This document shows positions 21,901 through 33,854 of a stretch of 64,000 nucleotides of DNA, piece after piece (position 1 is the stretch's first letter; each line of letters starts with the position of its first letter). Below the pieces are notes generated by a model. The model was given only the letters and a program-made list of their open reading frames with translations, did no database searches and had not been told where the DNA came from. This DNA is from Gigantopelta aegis. Its lineage: Eukaryota; Mollusca; Gastropoda; Neomphalida; Peltospiridae. The stretch is taken from positions 74,430,674-74,494,673 of the forward strand of contig NC_054706.1 of assembly GCF_016097555.1 (NCBI RefSeq), in the 5' to 3' direction. The translations under genes and the position numbers were made by a program.

Positions 21901-24900
21901 AAAAAAATGGATCCTACAGTATTTGTTTGCAATGCAAGCTGTCATTAATTTGTGATACAAGTACTAGTGTGTGATGCAGACAAGAGGTACTAGTGTGTGA
22001 TGCACACAGTGGTACTAGTTTGTGACAGACACAATGGAACTATTTTGTGATTTAGATAGAAGTTTGTTTTGTTTAACAACACCACTGGAGCACATCGATT
22101 AATTAATCATCGGCTATTGGATGTCAAACATTTGGTCATTCTGACGCGTAGTCATCAGAGGAAACACGCTACATGTTTTCTAAGCAGCAAGGAATGTTTA
22201 ATATCCACTTTCCCACACACAGGAAAACACATACCATGTCCTTTGTCCAGTTGTGGTGCACTAGTTGAAATGAGAACAAATCCAATCAGCTGAATGGATC
22301 CACTGAGGTGGTTCGATCCTGCGATGTAAGCACCTCAAGTGATTTAGATAGTGGCAGTAGTTTGTGATATAGACAGTGGTACTAGTGTGTGATGAACAGT
22401 TGTACCAGTTTGTGATACAGACACAATGGAACTATTTTGTGATTTAGATAGAGGCAGTAGTTTGTGATATAGACAGTGGTACTAGTGTGTGATGAACAGT
22501 TGTACCAGTTTGTGATACAGACACAATGGAACTATTTTGTGATTTAGATAGTGGCCGTAGTTTGTGATATAGACAGTGGTACTAGTGTGTGATGAACAGT
22601 TGTACCAGTTTATGATACAGACACAATGGAACTATTTTGTGATTTAGATAGTGGCAGTAGTTTGTGATATAGACAGTGGTACTAGTGTGTGATGAACATT
22701 TGTACCAGTTTGTGATACAGACACAATGGAACTATTTTGTGATTTAGATAGTGGCAGTAGTTTGTGATATAGACAGTGGTACTAGTGTGTGATGAACAGT
22801 TGTACCAGTTTGTGATACAGACACAATGGAACTATTTTGTGATTTAGATAGTGGCAGTAGTTTGTGATATAGACAGTGGTACTAGTGTGTGATGAACAGT
22901 TGTACCAGTTTGTGATACAGACACAATGGAACTATTTTGTGATTTAGATAGTGGCAGACAGTGATACTAGTTTGTGATTCAGACAGACAATGAAACTAGT
23001 TTGTGATTCAGACAGTGGTGAGTACAGTAAGTGATGCAGACAGTGGTACTAATTTTTTATTCAGACAATGGTACTATTTTGCTATTCAGACAGTGGCAGT
23101 GGTTTGTGATAGGTGATAATGTAGTCCTTCACACAGGGAATACCGTTTCCTTACTATGGTATTTACTCAGTAATTTATTTCTAAACCGATCGTTTTCAAT
23201 AATGGCACACAATTTAAAAAACATTTTTAATTTCCAAAACACTGTTACTTGTTTATGTCAAATCAAATTGAAATTATTTACGAAAAACAATGTTAATGGA
23301 GGCTGGGAAAGACTATAGTATGTAATACAGGCTGTGGTATTAGTGTATGATGCAGACAGCGATACTAGTTTGTCAGGCAAACAGTGATACACGTTTGTGA
23401 CACTAGTCTGTGATGTATATCTTGTTAGTCATGAAAACAGTGTTAAATTACTTTAAATACCTATTCCTAAAATCTTCAGAATGTCTTTGTTACTAGTCAG
23501 CTGACTTGCTTGACAACCATCTTTGTTGAGAACAGTTTTGTCTGCCCCATGCTCAGTGAGATAAGACACAACAGCAGCATGGTTTCGTTTTGCTCCCCAG
23601 TGCAAAGCTGTCCTGCAATATCAAAAATAAATTTTTGTACCCATATTATATATTACCCATAGTACAATAAAATGGTTTTATCTATTAATTCTACATTCCG
23701 ATTAGTTGTTTTCTTTAGAAACATCTAATAAAATTGTCTATGATGCAGACAGTGGTACTAGTCTGTGATGCAGTCAGTTGTACTAGTCTGTGATGCAGTC
23801 AGTTGTACCAGTCTGTGATGCATACAGTTGTACTAATCTGTGATGCAGTCAGTTGTACCAGTCTGTGATGCATACAGTTGTACTAATCTGTGATGCAGTC
23901 AGTTGTACCAGTCTGTGATGCATACAGTTGTACTAATCTGTGATGCAGTCAGTTGTACCAGTCTGTGATGCAGTCAGTTGTACTAATCTGTGATGCAGTC
24001 AGTTGTACTAGTATGTGATGCAGTCAGTTGTACTAATCTGTGATGCAGTCAGTTGTACTAGTATGTGATGCAGTCAGTTGTACTAATCTGTGATGCAGTC
24101 AGTTGTACCAGTCTGTGATGCATACAGTTGTACTAATCTGTGATGCAGTCAGTTGTACTAGTCTGTGATGCAGTCAGTTGTACTAATCTGTGATGCAGTC
24201 AGTTGTACTAGTATGTGATGCAGTCAGTTGTACTAATCTGTGATGCAGTCAGTTGTACTAGTATGTGATGCAGACAGTAGTACTAAAGTAGTCGGAAATA
24301 GAATTTAAAAAAAATGGTCAATTATTTCTTACATATTAAACAGACAAGTAAATATTTTGTAAATATCTATTTAATGATAGTCTACCTAATTTAGCATTTA
24401 CTTGTTTTGGCTCTCATTGATGTCAGGGTTGAAAATTAGCAGTTGCCCAGTCGCCTGTGGCGACCTTTATTGACTAAGGGTGACTAAGAATTTTACAAAG
24501 GTAGTCCATTGGGCGACCATCGATTTTAGGGTCTGGCGAGTATAGTATCAGAAACACACTGATAATGAATCGAATCTGGCAGCAGGAGACATAGAACATG
24601 TTCTATATTTTGACAGCGCCAACATAATGAATAAAGATAAAATTCATATAAAACATTAATTTATTAAGTTTTAAACGCATACCATCTCAAATAACATTTT
24701 ATTTGGGGTAAAAGTGCAGTGTAAATTAAAACAAAAATTTGTTACAAATTACCATCAAACTGTATAGATTAAAAAAAAATTCTCTCTGATACATTGTGTT
24801 ACGGAAATTGATGAAACATCCAAGGTAATCTAAATGGCACAACTGTAATACATGATCAGGGACATATCGCTGCACAAAGCAGAGGCGAATGGGCATTTAG

Positions 24901-27900
24901 TAAAAGAGTGGATGATTCCATGGATCTCTATCTAGCGCCTCGTCTATATAACAGCCACTCCCGGGGAAATCATTTGCTGGGGATTTCACTCCTCTTGCAT
25001 CGCCACAAAGTTTATTCCATCACTCCTGAATCGCCACAAAGATGACTGCCACTCACAGTCTAGTTTACTAAAGCACGCGCAGTTCTAACTTTAGTCATTT
25101 TGTACTGTATTATCTTTTACCCTATATTAAAAATGAGATTTAATATGTATAATTTAATGGTACTTTGTAAAGAAAAGTATTTATTAATACTGGAATTTTT
25201 TTCAGTTTGTTTTTTAATTTTTGTATATGAATTTTAACTTTATTCATTATAAAGTTAAATGCCAATCATCGGTTTTATTTAACGCAAACAGACTATATAC
25301 GGTGAGCACATGGTTACTATTCAACAAAAAACCCACTCTAGTTTTGATTTTGCCGGTGCAGTTAAATTCCAATGTGATAATTGGAGGCTAGTTGAATTTG
25401 AGAAGGGCTACTGCGACTATGGTTTTTATGTTAATTTTCAACCCTGTGATGTACAAGGTGGTGTTTACTCTTGAAATTAAAAGAAGGATGTCAGTAAACA
25501 GGTGATTTGTGCACTTTATTGGAACAGACTTAACAAATTTGGGTCAACATGTGTCAATTTCATTGCTGTTACAATATGTGAGGGACTGCTGATGACAGTT
25601 TACCCCTATCCCTCTCCAAAACAAAATATTTGTACACATTTATAATTAACTTTTGAGGAAAACTGTCAAGAGCCATTCTGAGTTTGTGATCTATTATACC
25701 GGTATTAATTGTTCTATCTCAAAGTTACATAATGGCAGCTATTGCAAATCATGTCTTATTAAATTTTGCTTTAACATTTAAAGACAACACCTTTAACTAT
25801 ATGCCCATAAATGATTATAGGAAATAATTTTATCTGACACCTTTATTTTAATTTCAAGAGTAAACAACACCACAAAGAGAGCCCAAACAAGTAAATGCTA
25901 AATTAGGAAGAGTATCATTAAATAGGTATGGTATTTACTAAATATTTACTTGTCAGTTTAAATAATTGCCGAAAATCATTTTTATTCTATTTCCGACACT
26001 ACTTTAGTTTATTATGCAATCAGTTATACTAATGTGTGATGCAGACAGTAGTACCCATCTGTGATGCAGACAGTTGCACTAATATGTGATGCAGCTAGTT
26101 GTACTAGTCTGTGATGCACAGTTGTACTAGTCTGTGATGCACAGTTGTACTAGTCTGTGATGCAGTCAGTTGTACTAATCTGTGATGCACAGTTGTACTA
26201 GTCTGTGTTGCACAGTTGTACTAGTATATGATGCAGACTGTAGTACTAATCTGTGATGCACAGGCGTACTAGTCTGTGATGCACAGTTGTACTAGTCTGT
26301 GATGCAGACAGTTGTACTAGTATGTAATGCAGACAGTTGCACTAGTCAGTGATGCAGACTAGTACTAATCTGTGATGCACAGTTGTACTAGTCTGTGATG
26401 CAGTTGCACTAGTCTGTGATGCAGTTGTACCAGTCTGTGATGCACAGTTGTACTAGTATGTGATGCAGACAGTTGTACTAGTATGTGATGCAAACAGTAG
26501 TACTAATCTGTGATGCACAGTTGTACTAGTTTGTGATGCAGACAGCTGTACTAGTCTGTGATGCAGCTGCACTAGTCTGTGATGCAGATAGTACTAATCT
26601 GAGATGCACAGTTGTACTAGTTTGTGATGCAGTTGCACTAGTCTGTTGTACTAGTATGTGATGCAGACAGGTGTACTACTATGTGATGCAGTTCTACTAG
26701 TATGTGATGTAGACTGGTACTAGTCTGTGATGCAGACAGTTGTACTTGTCTGTGATGCAGACAGTTGTACTAGTATGTGATGTAGAGTTGTATGTGATGC
26801 AGACAGTGGTACTAATATATGATGCAGTTGCACTAGTCTGTGATGCAGACAATTGTACTAGTTTGTGATGCAGACAGTTGTACTAATCTGTGATGCATAC
26901 AGTTGCACTAGTATGCGATGCAGACAGTTGTACTAGTCAGCGATGCAGACAGTTGTATTAGTATGTGATGCAGACATTTTTGTACTAGTATGTGATGCAG
27001 ACAGTTTTGTACTAGTTTGTGATGCAGACAGTTTTGTACTAGTTTGTGATGCAGACAGTTGTACTAGTATGTGATGTAGACAATTGTACTAATCTGTGAT
27101 GCATACAGTTGCACTAGTATGCGATGCAGACAGTTGTACTAGTCAGCGATGCAGACAGTTGTATTAGTATGTGATGCAGACATTTTTGTACTAGTATGTG
27201 ATGCAGACAGTTTTGTACTAGTTTGTGATGCAGACAGTTTTGTACTAGTTTGTGATGCAGACAGTTGTACTAGTATGTGATGTAGACAATTGTATGCAAT
27301 GCAAACATTGGTACTATTATGTGATGCAGACAGTTGTACTAGTATGTCATGCATACCATTGTACTAGTATGTGATGCAGACAATTTTATACTAGTCTGTG
27401 ACATTGTGATGCAGAGTTGGACTTGACTGTGGTGGTTTTGTGATGCAGACAGTTGCACGTTTTTGTGATGCAGACAGTGGTACTAGTCTGTGATGCAGAC
27501 AGTGGTACTAGTCTGTGATGCAGACAGTGGTACAAGTCTGTGATGCAGATAGTGGTACTAGTCTATGATGTAGACAGTGGTACTAGTCTGTGATGCAGAC
27601 AGTTGTACTAGTCTGTGATGCAGACAGTTGTACTAGTCTGTGATGCAGACAGGTGTACTAGTATGTGATGCAGACAGTTGTACTAGTCTGTGATGCAGTC
27701 AGTTGTACTAGTATGTGATGCAGACAGTTGTATCAGTCTGTGATGCAGACAGTTGTGCTAGTCTGTGATGCAGACAGTTGTATCAGTCTGTGATGTAGAC
27801 AGTTGTACTATTCTGTGATGCAGACAGTAATACTAGTCTGTGATGTAGACAGTTGTACTAGTCTGTGATGCAGACAGATGTACTAGTCTGTGATGCAGAC

Positions 27901-29304
27901 AGTGGTACTAGTCTGTGCTGTAGACAGTTGTACGAGTCTGTGATGCAGACAGTTGTACCAGTCTGTGATGTAGACAGTTGTACTAGTTTGTGGTGCAGAC
28001 AGTGGTACTAGCCTGTGATGCAGACAGATATACTAGTCTGATGCAGACAGTGGTACTAGTATGTGATGCAGACAGTGACACTAGTCTGTGATGCAGACAG
28101 TGGTACTAGTTTGTGATGCAGACAGTTGTACTAGTCTGATGCAGACAGTGGTACTAGTCTGTGATGCAGACAGGGGTACTAGTCTGTGATGCAGACAGTG
28201 GCACTAGTCTGATGCAGACAGTGGTACTACTATGTGATGCAGTTGCACTAGTATGTGATGCAGAGTTGTACTAGTCTGATGCAGACAGTGGTACTAGTAT
28301 GTGATGCAGACAGCTGTACTAGTCTGTGATGCAGACAGTGATACTAGTCTGTGATGTAGACAGTTGTACTAGTTTGTGATGCAGACAATTGTACTACTCT
28401 GTGATGCAGACAGTGGTACTAGTCTGTGATGCAGACAGTTGTACTAGTCTGTGATGCAGACAGTTGTACTAGTCTGTGATGTAGACAGTTGTACTAGTCT
28501 GTGATGCAGACAGTTGTACCAGTCTGTGATGTAGACAGTTGTACTAGTCTGTGATGCAGAGTGATACTAGTCTGTGATTTAGACAGTTGTACTAGTTTGT
28601 GATGCAGACAGTGGTATTAGTCTGTGATGCAGACAGTGGTACTAGTTTGTGATGCAGACAGTTGTACTAGTATGTGATGCAGACAGTGGTACTACTATGT
28701 GATGCAGTTGCACTAGTATGTGATGCAGACAGTGGTACTAGTTTGTGATGCAGACAGTGGTACTAGTCTGTGATGCACAGTTATACTAGTCTGTGATGCA
28801 GACGGTGGTACTAGTTTGTGATGGAGACAGTTGTACTAGTTTGTGATGCAGACAGTTGTACTAGTTTGTGATGCACATTGTGGTACTAATTAGTGGTGCA
28901 GCCCCTCCCCATGCAAGTTATTTTAGGCTAGGTTATGTGAATTGTTTACTATAAGAATCAGTGAAAAAATATACATTGTGGTAACTTTTAATTTCTGTTA
29001 TTAAGCATTGTCTGTACTTAGTGTTATTTTATCAATGTCACGAAAAGTTATATTTCCACTGCACCTCCCACCAAACTGCTTATATTCTATTGCAAACCAT
29101 ATTGGTTTGGTTATGTTTTTTTGTGTTCTGTATGGCAGTTTATAAAGTAAAATAATATTTTAATAATACTTCTAACCATCCGTTTATTTTGTTTTGTGAA
29201 TTGACATTAACATGCTTCACTTCAACCAAAGTTTTTAGAGATTCCGTGTCGCCGACACATGATGCCTCGCGTAGTTCTTCTTCTAAGTCTTGTATTGCGT
29301 CCAT
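18986..29304 (-). CDS. ANKRD40: ANKRD40-like ankyrin repeat protein
   Basis: Four coding exons on the minus strand: 29177..29304, 23461..23612, 21322..21483, 18986..19290, with consistent GT-AG junctions, total 248 residues. Residues about 1-42 (MDAIQDLEEELREAS, NVNSQNKINGW) and 43-93 (TALHWGAKRNHAAVVSYL, EHGADK, QLTSNKDILKILGI) form the two N-terminal ankyrin repeats of ANKRD40. Residues 94-147 are a variable linker (ASYLSHPEFPHS resembles the human NYLANPAFPF). Residues 148-248 match the conserved C-terminal domain: VVFKARIANSDEKDFIEVEL, KVRKLPDTIVRKDKDVRRL and QELELVL. The human protein has 368 residues; the linker is much shorter here. Its biochemical role is poorly known; ankyrin repeats imply protein binding. 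All three introns carry large tandem arrays. The start is the first Met and lies 127 bases from a transposon. Confidence 0.93.
19520..19675 (-). repeat. Reversed copy of the 7480-type dispersed repeat
   Basis: AGTACTGCCAAAGTAATACA and TTATCTCCGAAGTTCAAGAG are the reverse complement of landmarks at 7800..7880 and 17820..17895 (GCAGTACTC, TTTAGGAGA). Confidence 0.55.
19795..21346. repeat. 59-bp minisatellite (about 26 copies) in ANKRD40 intron 3
   Basis: Unit landmarks: GAGTTGATAAATTAAATAAA, TGCACTAACCATTGTCTGGC, ACTCTGCTTGTTACTGGG. The unit next to exon 3 includes the exon's last bases and its splice donor, so every unit carries a copy of that donor on the minus strand (CAGACAATG|GTTAGTG). 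Subtypes (GTGTGGCACACAGC versus GTCTGGCACTCTGC; AAATAAATG versus AAAGAAATG or ACAGAAATT) alternate, and a multi-unit block near 20690..20820 recurs near 21110..21240, showing higher-order duplication. Confidence 0.95.
21960..23410. repeat. 100-bp minisatellite and related 25-bp repeats in ANKRD40 intron 2
   Basis: From 22341 to about 22950 a unit of exactly 100 bases recurs about six times (GATTTAGATAGTGGCAGTAG, GACAGTGGTACTAGTGTGTG, AGTTGTACCAGTTTGTGATA, CAGACACAATGGAACTATTT). Each 100-base unit is itself made of four diverged copies of the roughly 25-base TACTAGTNTGTGATNCAGACAGT motif that fills intron 1. Flanks to 21960 and 23410 hold looser copies. Confidence 0.92.
22059..22338 (-). mobile_element. 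SINE inserted in the intron-2 array
   Basis: Minus-strand SINE: tail GTTTGTTTTGTTTAACAACA at 22062, then CACATCGATTAATTAATCAT, body GCAGCAAGGAATG, head GGTTCGATCCTGCGATG (B box). Flanked by the 12-base direct repeat GTGATTTAGATA (22047..22058 and 22339..22350), a target-site duplication formed inside an array unit. Confidence 0.85.
23740..24283. repeat. 25-bp minisatellite, left block (ANKRD40 intron 1)
   Basis: About 22 copies of TACTAGTCTGTGATGCAGTC plus AGTTG, arranged as alternating subtypes (TACTAATC, TACCAGTC, TACTAGTA), with repeated two- and four-unit blocks. It is the same array as 26015..28890, split by a transposon. Confidence 0.92.
24286..26004. mobile_element. TA-target element with ~160-bp inverted repeats, itself hit by another element
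   Basis: Ends AAGTAGTCGGAAATAGAAT and ATTCTATTTCCGACACTACTT are complementary, with TA at 24284-24285 and 26005-26006. The right arm spans about 25845..26004. The left arm is in two pieces, 24286..24423 and 25453..25490 (TGGTGTTTACTCTTGAAATT pairs with AATTTCAAGAGTAAACAACA), because the element 24424..25446 landed in it. No transposase frame. Confidence 0.85.
24424..25446. mobile_element. CAGGG-ended element nested in the left arm of 24286..26004
   Basis: Starts CAGGGTTGAAAATTAGC and ends GTTAATTTTCAACCCTG, flanked by the direct repeat TGATGT (24418..24423 and 25447..25452). It holds no recognisable protein. Together with 8879..9059, 37406..38859 and 40462..41539 it belongs to a group with CAGGG termini and 5-6-bp duplications. 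Confidence 0.85.
26015..28890. repeat. 25-bp minisatellite, right block (ANKRD40 intron 1)
   Basis: More than 100 copies of TACTAGTCTGTGATGCAGAC plus AGTTG, with frequent unit-length changes (missing AGACAG, missing GTG). A larger block is duplicated: about 26880..27080 recurs almost exactly at about 27086..27290. Towards 28890 units become more uniform. Confidence 0.95.
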
Positions 29305-29430
29305 AATGATTGAAATTTAAAAGTAAAAAAATTGATTTAAAAAAAAACTGATGGAAAAAAATTGACAAAATTAATACTAAAACACGTCAGCAACTGAAAC
29401 ACATTTTTCACCACTAGACCACATGGGTTC

Positions 29431-30488
29431 TACTAATTACCGACAACAACCGACAATTACCGACAACAACCGATAAATACCGACAATAGCCTCAAAATTA
29501 CCGTCAACAACAAAAAAGCACTTCCAAGCTAACCACCCGATCTAATTTAGCGACCAAATTTAATGAGTAGAATTTTTTTTATTAATTAGAGATGCGCATA
29601 AAAATTTTAAAGCCCTATTATTTAATTTTTGGATTTAAATTTCAAAATTGTCCGCTTAATTATTTTTTTCTGTCCCGGGACAAGCCCCTGGCTATCCAGA
29701 GACAAGCCCCGGGACGGACATGCTCGAAACTCTAGTGGTATATGAGCATGTAAAAATTATTCTTTAAAGATACTTTAAAAACAGCGTGTCTATTCTATTC
29801 TTAATTTTTTTGGTGTAGTCTGATTCATAAAACTATAAAAATAAAAAATAAAAAATTAATACTTATCTAACATTAGGGCAGACAGGCAGGCAAAATTATG
29901 TTGTAACCAGACTGAAAAAGTTCTTGGTTTTTGTCTCTCCATTGTGGAGTGACGACATTTAACGTTAAAAGTTTCGGATTTGGATCAGTTTCTCACAAAT
30001 TATAAGTCCTAGGACTTGAAACTTGGTCTATAGTTGCACCTAGGGAAGTTTATTACAGTGCACCAAAAAGGTTTATTGTAGAAAAGAGACATCTAATTCT
30101 GCAGAATGTTTGTTTGGATATAGTTACAGATATACTGTTTTTAAAGTATCTTTAAAGAATAATTTTTACATGCTCATATACCACTAGAGTTTCGAGCATG
30201 TCCGTCCCGGGGCCTGTTTCTGGATAGCCAGGTGCTTGTCCCGGGTCAGAAAAATAAATTAAGCGGACAATTTTGAAATTTACATCCAAAAATTAAATAG
30301 TAGGCCTTTAAAATTTTGATGCGCATCTCTAATTAATATAATTAATAAAGAAACTTCTACTCATTAAATTTGGTCGCTAAATTAGATCGGGTGGTTAGCT
30401 TGGAAGTGCCTTTTTTTGTTGTTGACGGTAATTTTGAGGCTATTGTCGGTATTTATCGGTTGTTGTCGGTAATTGTCGGTAATTAGTA
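29431..30488. mobile_element. Inverted-repeat element next to the ANKRD40 start
   Basis: Two 352-base arms, 29433..29784 and 30135..30486, are reverse complements apart from scattered changes, with TA at 29431-29432 and 30487-30488. Ends read CTAATTACCGACAACAACCG. Within the arms ACCGACAACAACCGA-type motifs are iterated near the tips and TGTCCCGGGACAAGCCCC lies further in. The 350-base centre contains the palindrome AGTCCTAGGACT and no reading frame. It begins 127 bases upstream of the ANKRD40 start codon, so it probably lies in the promoter or 5' UTR. Confidence 0.88.
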
Positions 30489-30609
30489 GGACCGGACCAC
30501 ATTGCTGTCCGTATATTTGGAGTAATCTAGTCTAACCGTAACATATGTGGAAACCGATTATTTGAAGCAAAACTTGGGTCTAAAAGCTATATTTGAAAAT
30601 CACGGGAAT

Positions 30610-30790
30610 TACCGAATGTTGCTTTAAAATGAGAGACCATAGTTTTTAAACACTACCGTGTATTTTTCACTGTTAAATTTATCTGTTTTTGATCATTTTA
30701 TTGTCTAGATTATTCATTTCTAAACATTCAGAGTGGTTTGGGTCATTCTGGTGTTTCCGCGAAATTAATTTTGCATAATTATAAAAACGT
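30610..30790. mobile_element. Fragment of the TTAA element family
   Basis: CATAGTTTTTAAACACTA, ATTTTATTGTCTAGATTATT and TTGGGTCATTCTGGTGTT match the left half of 54871..55243. Neither end is intact. Confidence 0.65.
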
Positions 30791-31870
30791 ACATGTATGT
30801 ACAGTTCTATACATAATAAACTACACGACATCAAGTTATTAGTACGGGTGGCATTATGGCAACAAACTAAGACAGAATACCATGTTAACGTGCCTATAGC
30901 AAATTAAGGTTAAGACACGTCTCACCCGGGCACACTCTCTGACTGATAGTCTGTGACAAAAGGGGGTAAGTTGGAAAAGAGAAGAGTTTGGAATAACAAT
31001 CAGCGAAAAAGTTTTTGTAATTAAAAAGTTAACAAACCTAAATTATTATTTTTAAAACAAATGGACAGCTCTGCCGAATTTTATATTTATAATATAATTT
31101 GGAGCATTTTAGGACAATCCAAAATAAATGAGAGAAAGAAGAGCGGATCAGATTATTTAACGAAAAAATATAGAAAAAATAATTTTGACCTAAAATATTG
31201 AACCACAGTCTAAACTTAGTAAAGGTTTCAAGTCCGATCCACATGTCCACGAGTGTGGCCTGTTTAATGCCGTTAAGAGACGAGATAGGTTGCCGCCATT
31301 ATTCCGTCAAGAAAACCTATAGAGTGAAAGTTGACGTAGATCTATGAGGAAGGTGTTGAGCTATGTGAAAATACAAAAATTAATCTGAGAAATCCTGATC
31401 CGTCCGAACAAGAGATAATCAAACTAATCCAGTTGTCATGAGTGTTTATCAATCAATCTTTATTTCTTTATATATGAATAATACAAAGAACATGGCAGAT
31501 TTTAAAACATAAGTAAGAATATTTAAATAAGAACATATACAGTCGTGTATACAATTTAAGTGAATAATGGCACACAATGATCTAGGTTAAGGTCTATATA
31601 GGCCTAATTTAGATGGTTTAATGATAATAAAACTATGCTGCTTGTACTGAAGTAGAGGATTTGAAAAGTTCCGTTGGATCTTATTGCTATAGTGGTGTGG
31701 ACAGCCGGGCTCGGGTGGGGGTGGGGGGGGGGGGTGGTGGTGGTAAGAGATGGTACGAATATAAATCAAAGAATAGGGTCCTAGTTGGGATTCTGCTGCA
31801 GAATCATGGTCGTTATACGAGTCGCCAAACAGGTTGACAAAAATCACCCGAAAAAAATTACAACAGGGAA
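30791..31870. other. Intergenic, no gene recognised
   Basis: AT-rich with short open frames without family resemblance. A GGGGTGGGGG/GGTGGTGG run lies at about 31716..31745. AGGTTGCCGCCATTATTCCG at about 31285 resembles a promoter-type YY1 context, but no exon could be tied to it. Confidence 0.4.
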
Positions 31871-31879
31871 AGGAATCTT

Positions 31880-32022
31880 GTGGGTTAATGGTTAATGAGA
31901 AAGAAGTAGGTGTAGTGGCCATTGAGTCGTTTAATCCGCTCTTCGTTGGAGCCGGTACCAGGATATGAACCCAATACCCATCCGATGACTTAACCACAAC
32001 ACCACCGAAGCCGGTACACAGC
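31880..32022 (-). mobile_element. tRNA-derived SINE head, minus strand
   Basis: Read reversed it begins TACCGGCTTCGGTGGTGTTG, then TGGTTAAGTCATCGG, then the B-box GGGTTCATATCC, then CACTACACCTACTTC. It shares the head style of 6611..7012 and the body of 5810..5935. Confidence 0.7.
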
Positions 32023-33002
32023 GTTACAGTAACAGATGGATTTATTCGCCCGATAGGTTAACACTTTAGACTCAACAGTTGACTGGTATTGGATTGTCTC
32101 TTTGCAGCGTAAGATTATATTCTGTTTTGAATAAACGAGTTTATTAAAACCGGTGGGTACCAGTCTTCAAAGATAGAAATACGCCATTTTGTTACAAAGA
32201 GTGGCAAGAGAGAAAAGTAATTTGTTCAAGAATGGCAGATACGCAATACATGCAAGAGCAACAGTTTCCAGACTCGAGACTTGGTAGCCATTTTTATTAC
32301 TAATTGTGTTATAATATCTACAAAGTATTTAAATTCTATCACAAATTGACATTAATCACGTTTATTTTAATGCCAAAAATTACTTTCAACATAACGAAAA
32401 CCGTCCTGTTAACAAGAAAAAATCAAAGGGCATGCTCAGATAAAGAATCCATGACGTTTCACCCCCAAGGCACTTAATCCCCAGTCAGTTCAACCCCAGT
32501 TTGACCTGTTCGCCTCATGGCATGCTCATGTTAGCATGAACCAATGATTTTTTAAAAATTCAAATAGGAAACTCATTGTTTGCATACATAATAGTATGGG
32601 TTTTAGAACATGAATGCTTTTTGTTTTAATGAAAAATTTGTTAAAAATTAATTTTTAACAAATTTTTGTATACGGCCGGTTGACGGACCTTTAAATATTT
32701 TTTTTCATTTTCTGTCCAAAAACCTGTATAATGAATATAATGAAGGTAACATGGCAATCATCCAAATAACTGGTGATTATTTTGTTTTTTTACATGTAAT
32801 ATGACCTCTAATCTGATTGAAAATGGAAACAAATAATATAAAGCAGAATTAAAATGGTTTTAAGTATCGTTTTACAATGATATATGCAAGCAAAAAGTCA
32901 CCATTTTCAGCGAAACAGACTACGTCTATATCTTTGGTTCCTCCATGTTCATGTTAGTGCATTATGATTATAGAATGCATGTGAAAAATGAACTGGTATG
33001 TA
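32023..33002. other. Intergenic, no gene recognised
   Basis: A short frame ATGGCAGATACGCAATAC starts at 32233 and runs into a GT after CTTG; see the rejected list. Otherwise AT-rich, with a perfect short inverted repeat AAAAATTTGTTAAAAATTAA near 32633..32665. Confidence 0.35.
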
Positions 33003-33417
33003 TACTAGTCCGAGTACTCTGACTGTAAGAGAGCTAGACGGACATTTGGACATAAACACGCTCTCATTACAGTCAGAGACCAACCTATGTATTTTTTTGG
33101 CAATTCCTGACTACCAAACGGTAGGCAACGAGTCCCGCTCTAATACCACAACAATCCTATGTTTGACGTCAAATACCTTTACATCAATCATTTTCGAGTT
33201 AAGTGATACAAAAAAATCCACATATTAATCACTAATACACTTACTACAGAAAGAAACCCGACAGCACCCACATTCAGCTACGCTTCGTGACACTCCGTCG
33301 CAACAATTGCAAAGCTCGGCGATCTATTTCGAGACATAGACCACGTGATCGCGCACTGGGCGATTCCGCCTTGTGCAGCAGTTACAGGGGCCGTCTCATA
33401 TCAAGCGAAGTTACAAC

Positions 33418-33590
33418 ATGGAAGAGTTGGCTAATGCCGTTTTGGATGAATTTGGATTTCATTACGTCATTAAACCAAAACAATTACACATTATTGATTC
33501 CATTTTGAATTTGAAGGATACATTTGGGTGTTATCGACAGGATACGGCAAAAGTATGTGCTACGTACTGCCTCCTCTTATGAAAGATAAA
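33418..33590 (+). pseudogene. RecQ-like (SF2) helicase N-terminal fragment in the transposon
   Basis: ATG at 33418 opens MEELANAVLDEFGFHYVIKP, followed by KQLHIIDSILNLKDTFG. The adjacent frame then gives VLSTGYGKSMCYVLPPLMKD up to a consensus donor (GTAAGT) at 33591. TGYGKS is a Walker A (motif I) of RecQ-like helicases, and the two pieces have the order and spacing of that family (K-x-Q ... D-x-F-x-V-L-P-T-G-Y-G-K-S). A one-base frame change separates them, so this copy is dead. No later helicase motif (DEAH, motif III-VI) was found in the core. Confidence 0.7.
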
Positions 33591-33854
33591 GTAAGTAGTA
33601 ATTTAATTTGATTATTTTATGTTTTATGAATTAGTCATTAGTACAGTAGTAGAGTGTGTGTGTGGGTTTTTTTTTCTCTCAACAATTACGTAACGCTCTT
33701 GAGGGGATGGGGTATCATAAGATGTATTCCGAGGCGTTAAGGGGAAGGATGGCAATGCTTGTTACTGCAAAATCAAAATTGAATCGGTGCATAGCTCATT
33801 CGATCTTTAAAACTTATCTTATAGTTGTTTTGCTATTCAGATCAAACTAAAAAA

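Noticed and set aside
23740-28890. CRISPR-like regular repeats
   Set aside because: Direct repeats without unique spacers, in an animal intron; these are minisatellites.
32233-32286. Candidate first coding exon of U2AF2 (MADTQYMQEQQFPDSRL)
   Set aside because: It has the right phase for exon 39395, but the donor (GTAGCC) is weak, the residues do not resemble the U2AF65 N-terminus, and it is 7 kb upstream; a one-in-three phase match is not enough.
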